From contig CAIQCE010000116.1 of NCBI GenBank assembly GCA_903870185.1, positions 1 to 7,049 on the forward strand: a stretch of DNA of 7,049 nucleotides. The letters run 5' to 3'. Under the pieces are notes generated by a model that did not search any database, was not told where the DNA came from, and worked only from the letters and a program-made list of their open reading frames with translations. The position numbers were made by a program, and so were the translations under genes. Positions 1 to 6,941 of this stretch are shown here, piece by piece. This DNA is from an uncultured Gammaproteobacteria bacterium (GTDB lineage Bacteria; Pseudomonadota; Gammaproteobacteria; Coxiellales; Coxiellaceae). Each line of letters starts with the position of its first letter. Position 1 is the stretch's first letter.

Positions 1-601
1 CAAATGAAAAATCAAAATCCAATCGGACTAAGTCTCCGTTAGCATCGAATCCAATGTGATCATATTTAAGATCAACTTCTCTGAATATTATGGCGCTGAC
101 TAGAAATTGGGCAAATGCTTGGAGATTCTTACCACGCCGTAGTCTAATTGATAATTGATCAATAAAGGCATCCCCCCTACCATAATCATTTATCATATCT
201 TGAATGGTATAGAGGCCTGTGATTTCTCGGCTATGGACCTTGCCTCCAATGGTTTTGCCATCCCTATCTCTTCCCTCCCCGGGCGTCCTATCATATTTAG
301 GGACTCCATCATTTACACTATGCAATCGATGTAGCCAGGCAGCATAAACTTCTAATGCTTCTGAATCCTCTGTTATCAACTCTAGTGTTTTAGTGATCAC
401 TGTTTTACTAGTGTAAGCCCCCGTTTTGTCTATTTTACTATTCCTGGTCACATCATGTGATCCTTTGGTGCCGGGGATTGACATAGTTCGGCTTGGATAG
501 AGGCGTGCATCTGGTTTGGTTCGGGTGAAGCTTTTAGGCGATGAGCCGAGTGAAGATGTGCTGGCTGAAGAGGGAGTTTCAGGGTTACGGCGATGTGGCA
601 T
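1..601 (-). CDS. Partial kinase-like protein, candidate effector (N-terminal 200 residues)
   Basis: The minus strand is open from an ATG at 601-599 to the window edge, giving 200 codons without a stop; the C-terminal part lies outside. The start is well placed: an in-frame stop sits just upstream (619-617) and GGAAG precedes the ATG by about 5 nt. Residues 1-60 are rich in Ser, Thr, Pro and basic residues and look disordered. From about residue 100 the protein becomes compact. Near the visible end it reads FREVDLKYDHIGFD (173-186), then LVRLDFDFSF (191-200). The spacing of D177-L-K179 and H182, followed after a short turn by hydrophobic-D195-F-D197, resembles the catalytic loop and metal-binding DFD/DFG region of atypical protein or lipid kinases. 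Several Legionella effector-like proteins have similar E-x-D-L-H/K...IDFD segments. That comparison is from memory, so kinase activity and secretion are inference. No signal peptide or membrane segment is seen. It is divergent from aceE and probably unrelated to it. Confidence 0.75.
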   Translation of the reverse strand, partial: MPHRRNPETPSSASTSSLGSSPKSFTRTKPDARLYPSRTMSIPGTKGSHDVTRNSKIDKTGAYTSKTVITKTLELITEDSEALEVYAAWLHRLHSVNDGVPKYDRTPGEGRDRDGKTIGGKVHSREITGLYTIQDMINDYGRGDAFIDQLSIRLRRGKNLQAFAQFLVSAIIFREVDLKYDHIGFDANGDLVRLDFDFSF

Positions 602-622
602 AATGACTTCCCTAGATTAGGT

Positions 623-641
623 TTAATTGAAAAGAAGTATA
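623..641 (-). promoter_or_regulatory. Possible -10 region for the divergent kinase-like gene
   Basis: On the minus strand TATACT lies at 641-636, about 35 nt before the ATG at 601. This is a good match to a sigma70 -10 box. No convincing -35 hexamer is found at 16-18 nt upstream, where the sequence is a run of A and T. The call rests on one hexamer plus position. Confidence 0.3.
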
Positions 642-720
642 GTTGAAAAAAACTATTTTTTCTCGTAATGAGCATTAACAGTATTTCTCGAAATTGAAAA
701 TTTTTTGGTGTCAGAGTTTT

Positions 721-784
721 GGAGCCAGGCACCTTAATTCATTTATTCAATTGGTTATAGATTATATTAGCGGAGCCTGGCAGC
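721..784. repeat. Two GGAGCC(A/T)GGCA-type short repeats
   Basis: GGAGCCAGGCACC at 721-733 and GGAGCCTGGCAGC at 772-784 match at 11 of 13 positions and are near-palindromic around a central A or T. A related sequence, GGTGCCAGG, occurs downstream of lpd at 6731-6739. Short elements of this kind, dispersed between genes, are often REP-like repeats mobilised by Y1 transposases. The match is short and the identity of the family is inference. Confidence 0.4.
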
Positions 785-862
785 AAAATAGCTCATGACG
801 AGAGATGCCCACTTGAAATTAGTTATTTTGCCTTTAGGCGTAGTGTGGGCTTTTCGAAAGCC
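783..862. other. Cluster of inverted repeats upstream of the aceE promoter
   Basis: An 11-bp stem (one G-U pair) can form between 783-793 (GCAAAATAGCT) and 821-831 (AGTTATTTTGC). GCCCAC at 807-812, inside its loop, is complementary to GTGGGC at 845-850. GGCTTT/AAAGCC at 848-853 and 857-862 forms a tight hairpin with a TCG loop. The last two pairings share bases and exclude one another. The cluster lies upstream of the best aceE -10 box. It would be transcribed only from a more distal promoter, so it may be a DNA-level element, part of a repeat or chance. Confidence 0.35.
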
Positions 863-935
863 TGAGAACGGTTTGCTACCAGCTTGCTATTTAAGCCAAA
901 TCAGAGCCTCAATGCCATCTAATTCACTTAAACCC

Positions 936-964
936 TAGCACCACATAACTTAAGGCGTTATAAT
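936..964 (+). promoter_or_regulatory. Candidate sigma70 promoter of aceE-aceF-lpd
   Basis: A perfect TATAAT lies at 959-964. The hexamer 17 nt upstream (936-941, TAGCAC) is a poor -35, so an activator may be needed. A start of transcription near 971 would give a leader of about 30 nt before the aceE ATG. Position and the exact -10 are the evidence. Confidence 0.55.
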
Positions 965-987
965 CCCGCAAATTTGGTTTTCAATTC

Positions 988-994
988 TTAAGGT
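988..994 (+). promoter_or_regulatory. Ribosome binding site deciding the aceE start
   Basis: TTAAGGT at 988-994 is only 2 nt from the first ATG (996) but 8 nt from the second in-frame ATG (1002). Normal Shine-Dalgarno spacing therefore favours 1002. Confidence 0.6.
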
Positions 995-1001
995 AATGAA
1001 G

Positions 1002-3677
1002 ATGGTCGATGAGATCGCGGTTTTGCCGCGCGATGGGAATCCCGCTGAGACTCAGGAGTGGCTGGACGCCTTAAACGATGTATTAGAGTTTGAGGGTACT
1101 GAACGAGCTAAGCAGCTTTTATCCTCTTTGATGAGTTACGCGGCTGGTGTTGGGGTATTACCCAGCTCAGGCACGCTGAATACGCTTTATGCCAATACGG
1201 TGCCTCTAGAGGCCGAAGCCCCTTTCCCGGATGATATTGAGTTGCATGATCGACTCACGGCTTTGATTCGTTGGAATGCCATTGCGATGGTGATGAAAGC
1301 TGGCCGAAAGGCGCCTGAATTAGGGGGCCATATTGCAAGTTATGGTTCTGTAGCGACTTTATTTGAAATTGGATTGTGTTATTTTTTCAAGGGGCATAAT
1401 CACCCAGATGGCAGTGATTTAGTCTATTTTCAGGGGCACTCTTCTCCTGGGATTTATGCCCGAGCTTTCTTGGAAGGGCGCTTGGAACAGGCTCATTTAG
1501 AGGGATTCCGTCAGGAAATTACTCACTCGAAATCTTTGAGTTCATATCCGCATCCTTGGCTGATGCCCGATTTCTGGCAATTCCCAACGGTCTCGATGGG
1601 CTTAGGTCCTTTGATGGGGATTTATCAGGCTCATTACTTAAAATATATACACAATCGTGGCTTGTCCGATACTTCCAAGCGTAAGGTTTGGGTGTATTGC
1701 GGTGACGGAGAGATGAGCGAGCCCGAGTCCATGGGTGCCTTGAATCTCGCGGGCCGTGAGCAGTTGGATAATCTGATCTTCGTGATCAATTGTAATCTTC
1801 AACGTTTGGATGGCCCTGTTTGGGGTAATGGACAAATTGTTCAAGAATTTGAAAGAGTCTTCCGTGGAGCTGGCTGGAATGTGATTAAAATCATCTGGGG
1901 CGGTGGCTGGGATGATTTATTTGCACGCGATCAGAGTGGGATTTTAAAACAACGAATCTCCGAGTTAGTGGACGGTGAATATCAGAATTACAGCGCGAAA
2001 GATGGTGCTTATATGCGTGAGCATTTCTTCGGTAAATACGCTGAGCTTAAAGCGATGGTCGATCATTTAAGTGATATCGAATTAAAAGCCTTGTTAGATG
2101 GCGGACACGATCCTCGTAAAGTGTATGCGGGATATGCCGCTGCAGTGGCCCATCAAGGTCAGCCGACTGTGATCTTAGCGAAAACCGTTAAAGGATTCGG
2201 TATGGGAATCGCGGGTGAAGGTTTGAATGTCACTCATCAAACTAAGAAGATGTCGGTGGAAGCACTGCAGGCATTCCGTGAACGTTTTAAATTGAAAGTC
2301 TCTGATGAACATATTGAAAACCTCGATTTCTTTCATCCAGGACCAGATGCTCCTGAGATTCAATATTTACAGCGAAAGCGCGAAGTATTAGGCGGATATA
2401 TTCCAGCGCGCCCTGTAGAATCAAAACCATTAATCATTCCAGGTTTAGAAGCCTTTGGTGCTCAATTAGAAGCGACGGATCGTGAAGTCTCAACTACGAT
2501 GGCCTTCGTTAGAATTTTAGGAGCCTTGCTGAAAGATCCTAATTTAACTCAGCATATCGTTCCTATCGTGGCCGATGAATCTCGTACTTTCGGTATGGAA
2601 GGTTTGTTCAGGCAATTAGGGATCTATTCCTTCTGCGAACAAAAATATACGCCGGAAGATCGCACTCAGTTGTTGTACTATCGAGAAGCTAAAAATGGGC
2701 AGCTTTTGCAAGAAGGTCTCAGTGAGCCTGGGGCAATGTCGAGTTGGATAGCCACTGCGACTTCATATGCCACCAACCAATTGCCGATGATTCCGTTTTA
2801 TATTTATTACTCGATGTTTGGTTATCAGCGAGTGGGGGATCTTTGTTGGGCTGCGGGTGATATGAGGGCTCGAGGTTTTATCTTAGGTGCCACTGCAGGT
2901 CGAACGACTTTGGCCGGTGAAGGTTTGCAGCATCAGGATGGACATAATCTTTTGATGTTTAGTTTCGTTCCGAATTGCGTGAGTTATGATCCTTGTTTTG
3001 CCTACGAATTAGCTGTGATTATGCAAGATGGTCTAAGACGTATGTATCAAGAAGAAGAGGACGTTTATTACTACATCACACTGATGAATGAAAACTACAC
3101 GCATCCTGCTATTCCTGAGGGGGCTGAAAAAGCCATTCTAAAGGGTCTCTATAGCTTGAAAGAAAGCACCTCAAATTCCAGTATCCGGATTCAAATGATC
3201 GGTGCGGGAACCATATTGCGCGAAGTGATCAAAGCGGCTGAAATTTTAGAGTCTCGATATCAAATTGCAGCCGATGTGTGGAGTGCGACGAGTTTTAATG
3301 AATTGCATCGTGATGTTCGTTCAGCACAGCGATACAATCGTTTGCATCCTTCTGAAACACCTAAGCTGTCTCATGTAGAATCCTGTTTGGCGAATCGAAA
3401 AGGTCCTGTGATTGCAGCGACTGATTATATTCAATTGTATGCTGAACAAATTCGACCAGCGATCAAGCAGCCGTATTATGTGTTAGGGACGGATGGTTTT
3501 GGTCGAAGTGATACCCGAGTAGCGCTTCGAGATTTTTTTGAGGTGGATGCGAAATCCATTGTATATACCAGCTTGAAAGCTCTGATGGATCAAGGAGATT
3601 TTGATCTTAAAGATTTAGAGCAAGCGATGAAAGATTTGGGTGTTGATGCTGAAAAGCCAGACCCCACTCGAGTTTGA
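1002..3677 (+). CDS. aceE: Pyruvate dehydrogenase E1 component, homodimeric type
   Basis: Thiamine diphosphate-dependent E1 of the cytoplasmic pyruvate dehydrogenase complex. It decarboxylates pyruvate and reductively acetylates the lipoyl arms of AceF. The 891-residue product (893 from the alternative ATG at 996) is close to the 887 residues of E. coli AceE and collinear with it. Numbered from 996, the ThDP/Mg motif is GDGEMSEPES (236-245) with VINCN (263-267), giving D237 and N267. Active-site histidines are H112 in GGHIAS, H148 in FQGHSSPG, H414 in NVTHQTKKM and H645 in GLQHQDGH. The pyrimidine-binding domain shows ADESRTFGMEGLFRQ (526-540), and the C-terminal domain keeps VLGTDGFGRSDTR (829-841). 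SSYPHP and FWQFPTVSMGLGP are also present. The ATG at 1002 is preferred because of the spacing to TTAAGGT. It is the first gene of the operon, 22 nt before aceF. No frameshift or missing catalytic residue is seen. Confidence 0.97.
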   Translation: MVDEIAVLPRDGNPAETQEWLDALNDVLEFEGTERAKQLLSSLMSYAAGVGVLPSSGTLNTLYANTVPLEAEAPFPDDIELHDRLTALIRWNAIAMVMKAGRKAPELGGHIASYGSVATLFEIGLCYFFKGHNHPDGSDLVYFQGHSSPGIYARAFLEGRLEQAHLEGFRQEITHSKSLSSYPHPWLMPDFWQFPTVSMGLGPLMGIYQAHYLKYIHNRGLSDTSKRKVWVYCGDGEMSEPESMGALNLAGREQLDNLIFVINCNLQRLDGPVWGNGQIVQEFERVFRGAGWNVIKIIWGGGWDDLFARDQSGILKQRISELVDGEYQNYSAKDGAYMREHFFGKYAELKAMVDHLSDIELKALLDGGHDPRKVYAGYAAAVAHQGQPTVILAKTVKGFGMGIAGEGLNVTHQTKKMSVEALQAFRERFKLKVSDEHIENLDFFHPGPDAPEIQYLQRKREVLGGYIPARPVESKPLIIPGLEAFGAQLEATDREVSTTMAFVRILGALLKDPNLTQHIVPIVADESRTFGMEGLFRQLGIYSFCEQKYTPEDRTQLLYYREAKNGQLLQEGLSEPGAMSSWIATATSYATNQLPMIPFYIYYSMFGYQRVGDLCWAAGDMRARGFILGATAGRTTLAGEGLQHQDGHNLLMFSFVPNCVSYDPCFAYELAVIMQDGLRRMYQEEEDVYYYITLMNENYTHPAIPEGAEKAILKGLYSLKESTSNSSIRIQMIGAGTILREVIKAAEILESRYQIAADVWSATSFNELHRDVRSAQRYNRLHPSETPKLSHVESCLANRKGPVIAATDYIQLYAEQIRPAIKQPYYVLGTDGFGRSDTRVALRDFFEVDAKSIVYTSLKALMDQGDFDLKDLEQAMKDLGVDAEKPDPTRV

Positions 3678-3686
3678 ATGCCAATT

Positions 3687-3692
3687 GAGGAG
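3687..3692 (+). promoter_or_regulatory. Ribosome binding site deciding the aceF start
   Basis: GAGGAG at 3687-3692 lies 7 nt before the GTG at 3700-3702. This supports GTG as the aceF start over the upstream in-frame GTG, TTG and ATG codons at 3640-3648, which lie inside the end of aceE and have no such site. Confidence 0.75.
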
Positions 3693-3699
3693 TAAGAAC

Positions 3700-5214
3700 G
3701 TGGCAGAATCTATACAAAAAATTTTAGTGCCTGATATTGGGGGTGCAGCTGATGTAACCGTGATTGAAATCTTGGTTAAGGTCGGTGATCAAGTTGAGAT
3801 CGATATGCCTTTAATGACCGTGGAAGGTGATAAGGCCACGATGGAAATTCCAGCACCTGCCGCAGGTGTGGTCAAAGCGATTCACCTGAAAGTGGGTGAC
3901 AAAGTTTCAGAAGGTTCTGTGATTTTAGATTGTGAAAATTCTATCGCAGAAGCAGCGCCACAGAAAACAGAGAGTGTTTCACCGAGTATTGTGGAAGTTC
4001 GACTTCCAGATATTGGTGGTGCCGCTGGTGTGGATGTGATAGAAGTTAACGTAAAACCGGGTTCATTTGTCAAAGTCGATGACCCTTTGCTCACCCTAGA
4101 AGGGGATAAGGCCACCATGGAGGTGCCATCCCCTCTTGAGGGTGAAATAGTAGAATTAAAAACCCAAGTCGGTGATAAAGTTTCAGAGGGTGATTTAATT
4201 CTGTTATTAAAAATTCAAGGTGGTGTGGCTGTAACAGCAGCTCCACAAAAAGCACCTGAAGTTGCACGTTCTGTAGCACCTGCTCCAGTCTCTCATCACA
4301 CAGCTGATTCCTCGAATAATACCGATTCTTATGCGAGTCCAGGTGTTCGTCGTTTAGCTCGTGAATTAGAATTAGATATCAAACAAATTAAAGGCACCGG
4401 TGCAAAAGGCCGAATTACTCGAGAAGATTTACAAAATTATGTGAAGGCTCGATTGAAGGGTGGCTCAGGCTTAAGCGTTCTCGCTGCACCTGTCGTGGAT
4501 TTTGCAAAATTTGGTGAGGTTGAAACTCAGGCACTTTCCAAGATTAAAAAGATTTCAGGCGCGAATTTGCATCGCAATTGGGTCAGCATTCCACACATTA
4601 CTCAGTTTGATGAAGCGGATATCACCGAGATGGAAGCTTATCGTCAAGCGCAAAAAGATGTTGCAGCAGCACAAGGTGTTAAGCTCACACCTTTGGTGTT
4701 TATTATGAAAGCTGTCGTCGCTGCTTTGAAAGCATTGCCGAATTTTAATGCTTCTTTGGATGTCAGTGGTGAAAATTTAATTCTGAAAAAATATTTTCAT
4801 ATCGGTGTCGCGGTGGATACTCCTAATGGATTGGTGGTGCCGGTGATTCGAAATGTTGATCAAAAATCGATTGTTGAATTGGCTCAAGAGTTATCTGCGA
4901 TCAGCACTAAGGCTCGAGAAAAAGGGTTGTCGATTGCAGAGATGCAGGGCAGCTGCTTTACGATCACGAGTTTAGGTGGAATCGGTGGAACGGCGTTCAC
5001 TCCGATTATTAATGCGCCGGATGTGGCGATCTTAGGGTTGTCTCGATCTCAGATGAAACCGGTTTATCAAAAAGATGGTTCTTTCCAGCCACGATTGATG
5101 TTGCCTTTAAGTTTATCTTACGACCATCGAGTCATCGATGGGGCAGATGGAGCACGATTTGTAGTTCAATTGGCTAAAAGTTTAAGCGAAATTAATTTAT
5201 TAGTAGGGGAATAG
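3700..5214 (+). CDS. aceF: Dihydrolipoyllysine acetyltransferase, pyruvate dehydrogenase E2
   Basis: E2 core of the pyruvate dehydrogenase complex. It carries acetyl groups on lipoyl-lysine arms and transfers them to CoA. The product is 504 residues from GTG 3700, whose context (GAGGAG, 7 nt away) and N terminus (MAESIQKILVPDIGG) fit an E2. Two lipoyl domains occur at about 5-78 and 98-171, each with EGDKATME; the lipoylated lysines should be K45 and K137. A Pro/Ala/Ser-rich linker (about 175-210) follows. The peripheral subunit-binding domain is at about 211-248, with ASPGVRRLARE and GTGAKGRITREDL. The catalytic domain runs from about 275 and ends with the active-site motif SYDHRVIDGADG (473-484), H476 and D480. 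E. coli AceF is longer (about 630 residues) because it has three lipoyl domains. A GTG start after a 22-nt gap, together with lpd just downstream, indicates one transcript. Confidence 0.96.
   Translation: MAESIQKILVPDIGGAADVTVIEILVKVGDQVEIDMPLMTVEGDKATMEIPAPAAGVVKAIHLKVGDKVSEGSVILDCENSIAEAAPQKTESVSPSIVEVRLPDIGGAAGVDVIEVNVKPGSFVKVDDPLLTLEGDKATMEVPSPLEGEIVELKTQVGDKVSEGDLILLLKIQGGVAVTAAPQKAPEVARSVAPAPVSHHTADSSNNTDSYASPGVRRLARELELDIKQIKGTGAKGRITREDLQNYVKARLKGGSGLSVLAAPVVDFAKFGEVETQALSKIKKISGANLHRNWVSIPHITQFDEADITEMEAYRQAQKDVAAAQGVKLTPLVFIMKAVVAALKALPNFNASLDVSGENLILKKYFHIGVAVDTPNGLVVPVIRNVDQKSIVELAQELSAISTKAREKGLSIAEMQGSCFTITSLGGIGGTAFTPIINAPDVAILGLSRSQMKPVYQKDGSFQPRLMLPLSLSYDHRVIDGADGARFVVQLAKSLSEINLLVGE
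5205..5211 (+). promoter_or_regulatory. Ribosome binding site for lpd
   Basis: AGGGGAA at the very end of aceF lies 5 nt before ATG 5217 and only 2 nt before GTG 5214. This favours the ATG. The site is inside aceF codons, so lpd translation is probably coupled to aceF. Confidence 0.6.
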
Positions 5215-5216
5215 TG

Positions 5217-6638
5217 ATGAAAGAAATTAAAGCACAAGTTGTGGTCATCGGTAGTGGACCTGGAGGTTATGCAGCCGCATTTCGCGCAGCCGATTTAGGC
5301 ATGGAAGTTGTTTTGGTTGAGAAAGATCAAAACATCGGTGGTGTATGTTTGAATGTGGGTTGTATCCCTTCTAAAGCTTTATTGCATGCTGCAAAAATTA
5401 TCGATGATTCCGAAGAAATGGCAGAATTTGGTGTGACTTTTGCCAAGCCCAAAATTGAAGTCAATAAAATCCGCGCATGGAAAGATGGAATCGTGACCAA
5501 ATTGACGGGGGGCCTTAAAATGCTGGCTAAGCAGCGTAAGGTGGAAATCGTTAACGGTACAGCTGAATTTATCAACGATAAACAATTGCAAATTACGGGC
5601 AGTGAAAAAGCTGTGATTCATTTTGAGCAAGTCATTATTGCGGTGGGTTCCTCTCCAGTGAAATTACCGTTTATGCCTGAAGATCCTAGAATCATCGATT
5701 CCACGGGTGCTTTGCAATTGGAGCATACGAAGGGTGAGATGTTGATTATCGGTGGTGGAATTATCGGTCTAGAAATGGCGACCGTTTATCATGCTTTGGG
5801 TGCAAAGATTCATGTGGTGGAAATGATGGATCAAATTATTCCTGGCGCTGATAAAGATGTGGTGCAACCCTTGCATAAACGTATTGAAAAACGTTATGAA
5901 AAAATCATGCTGCAAACCAGTGTGACGGCTGTGGAAGCGAAAAAAGATGGGCTGTATGTGACTTTCAAAGGCGAGCAAGCACCCAAAGAACCTCAACGTT
6001 ATGATTCTATTTTAGTGGCAGTGGGTCGAAGACCTAATAGTGTGAATTTAGGATTAGATAAAGCGAAAGTAAAAGTGAGTGATCGAGGTTTTATTGAAGT
6101 TGATAAACAATTGCGTACTTCAGTGCCTCATATTTATGCGATCGGCGATATCGTAGGTAATCCTATGTTAGCGCATAAAGCGACTGCGGAAGGTCGATTA
6201 GTCGCAGAAGTAATTGCAGGACAAAAACATTATTTTGATGTGAAATGTATTCCTTCAGTGGCTTATACGGATCCTGAAATTGCGTGGGTGGGAATGACTG
6301 AAACCGAAGCTAAAAAGCAAGGGATTAATGTTGGAAAAGGTGTCTTTCCTTGGATGGCATCGGGTCGTGCGCTCAGCATGAATCGAACGGAAGGCTTAAC
6401 TAAGGTTTTATTCGATAATGATAATCATCGAGTCTTGGGTGCTGGAATTGCGGGTGTTAATGCTGGTGAATTGATTGGCGAAATCGCTTTGGCGATCGAG
6501 ATGGGCTGTGATGCTGAAGATTTAGCGTTGACGATTCATGCGCATCCGACTTTATCTGAAACAGTGATGTTGGCGACTGAGATGTTTGAAGGCACGATCA
6601 CTGATTTGTATGCGCCGAAGAAGAAGACCAAAGAATGA
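5217..6638 (+). CDS. lpd: Dihydrolipoyl dehydrogenase, E3 component
   Basis: FAD-dependent disulfide oxidoreductase that reoxidises dihydrolipoyl groups with NAD+. It serves pyruvate dehydrogenase and probably also 2-oxoglutarate dehydrogenase and glycine cleavage. The product is 473 residues from ATG 5217, the usual length. The FAD Rossmann motif is IGSGPGGYAAA (11-21). The redox-active disulfide is C44/C49 in GGVCLNVGCIPSK. The NAD-binding motif is IIGGGIIGLE (177-186). The second FAD contact is YAIGDIVGNPMLAHKA (307-322), and the dimerisation-domain catalytic pair is H443/E448 in HAHPTLSE. No N-terminal lipoyl domain is fused to it, unlike some Neisseria and betaproteobacterial E3 proteins. 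An alternative GTG at 5214 overlaps the aceF TAG by one base (TAGTG). The C terminus is Lys-rich (APKKKTKE). It is the last gene of the operon. Confidence 0.97.
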   Translation: MKEIKAQVVVIGSGPGGYAAAFRAADLGMEVVLVEKDQNIGGVCLNVGCIPSKALLHAAKIIDDSEEMAEFGVTFAKPKIEVNKIRAWKDGIVTKLTGGLKMLAKQRKVEIVNGTAEFINDKQLQITGSEKAVIHFEQVIIAVGSSPVKLPFMPEDPRIIDSTGALQLEHTKGEMLIIGGGIIGLEMATVYHALGAKIHVVEMMDQIIPGADKDVVQPLHKRIEKRYEKIMLQTSVTAVEAKKDGLYVTFKGEQAPKEPQRYDSILVAVGRRPNSVNLGLDKAKVKVSDRGFIEVDKQLRTSVPHIYAIGDIVGNPMLAHKATAEGRLVAEVIAGQKHYFDVKCIPSVAYTDPEIAWVGMTETEAKKQGINVGKGVFPWMASGRALSMNRTEGLTKVLFDNDNHRVLGAGIAGVNAGELIGEIALAIEMGCDAEDLALTIHAHPTLSETVMLATEMFEGTITDLYAPKKKTKE

Positions 6639-6658
6639 AGTAAGTTAGTATACTTCAT
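6635..6658 (+). other. Hairpin spanning the lpd stop codon
   Basis: ATGAAGTA (6635-6642) and TACTTCAT (6651-6658) form a perfect 8-bp stem with an 8-nt loop, and the TGA stop lies in the left arm. There is no run of T after it and the stem is AT-rich, so it is not a canonical intrinsic terminator. It could protect the 3' end of the mRNA or be incidental. Confidence 0.35.
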
Positions 6659-6670
6659 GCTGTCTAGCAC

Positions 6671-6704
6671 GTAGGTTGGCCCCAAGCGACGGCGCGGGCC
6701 AACA
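6671..6704 (+). repeat. REP-like element with 5' GTAG
   Basis: The element starts GTAGGTTGGCCC and ends GGGCCAACA. GTTGGCCC (6675-6682) pairs perfectly with GGGCCAAC (6696-6703) around a 13-nt GC-rich loop. A GTAG tetranucleotide before an imperfect palindrome, and the GTAGGTTGG...CCAACA frame itself, are typical of REP sequences mobilised by REP-associated tyrosine (Y1) transposases. No transposase gene is in the window. The stem is followed by CACCCCCATTCTTTT, only a weak T-tract at a distance, so a terminator role is possible but second choice. Confidence 0.6.
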
Positions 6705-6730
6705 CCCCCATTCTTTTGAAAAGCATTAAA

Positions 6731-6745
6731 GGTGCCAGGTGTTCC
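6731..6745 (+). repeat. GGTGCCAGG short repeat after lpd
   Basis: GGTGCCAGGTGTTCC ends 1 nt before the first 39-bp palindrome. It resembles the inverse of the two GGAGCC(A/T)GGCA copies found before aceE, sharing the GTGCCAGG/CCTGGCAC core. The similarity is short and the grouping is tentative. Confidence 0.3.
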
Positions 6746-6746
6746 C

Positions 6747-6785
6747 TATCTGGCCACTTATGATTATGTTATAAGTGGCCAGATA
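6747..6785. repeat. 39-bp palindrome, copy 1
   Basis: TATCTGGCCACTTAT (6747-6761) and ATAAGTGGCCAGATA (6771-6785) are perfect 15-nt inverted arms around the 9-nt loop GATTATGTT. An extra ATCTGG at 6786-6791 makes CCAGAT-A-ATCTGG a further small palindrome. No T-run follows on either strand in the right position, so it is not a typical terminator. A near-identical inverted copy lies at 6948-6986. Confidence 0.85.
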
Positions 6786-6941
6786 ATCTGGATCAAAAAA
6801 AACCACAATAATTCAATCAGTTATTATTAAAGAACTTAGACTGGAATAAGGTGAGGCAAAGCGCTGGGGTCTCTATATTCTGTTCACCTAGCTACTTATA
6901 GAATAGTTGTAGATAACTATGTAAACACAGGGAGGTCGATA

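Larger units (their letters stand above)
602..995. other. Divergent intergenic region before aceE
   Basis: These 394 bases separate the divergent kinase-like gene from aceE. No convincing protein-coding frame is seen; a minus-strand reading frame at 448-732 overlaps the real minus gene in another frame and has no family features. The stretch contains promoter-like sequences near both ends, two short GGAGCC-W-GGCA repeats (721-733 and 772-784) and nested inverted repeats between 783 and 862. No pdhR-like regulator gene is present, unlike the E. coli pdhR-aceEF-lpd arrangement. Confidence 0.6.

Noticed and set aside
448..732. 94-codon minus-strand reading frame
   Set aside because: It overlaps the 200-codon minus frame in another phase and covers repeat sequence. 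It has no family features, and the 601 start has the better ribosome site.
749..755. AATTGGT, half of the E. coli PdhR operator
   Set aside because: The required ACCAATT second half is absent at the right spacing, so one 7-mer is not evidence for an operator.
3640..3699. Longer aceF start from GTG 3640 or ATG 3646
   Set aside because: The extra 20 residues overlap the end of aceE, have no ribosome site and are unlike any E2 N terminus. GTG 3700 has GAGGAG at 7 nt and begins a normal lipoyl domain.
6635..6785. Rho-independent terminator after lpd
   Set aside because: Three hairpins are present, but none is followed directly by a T-run on the + strand. Termination site remains undetermined.
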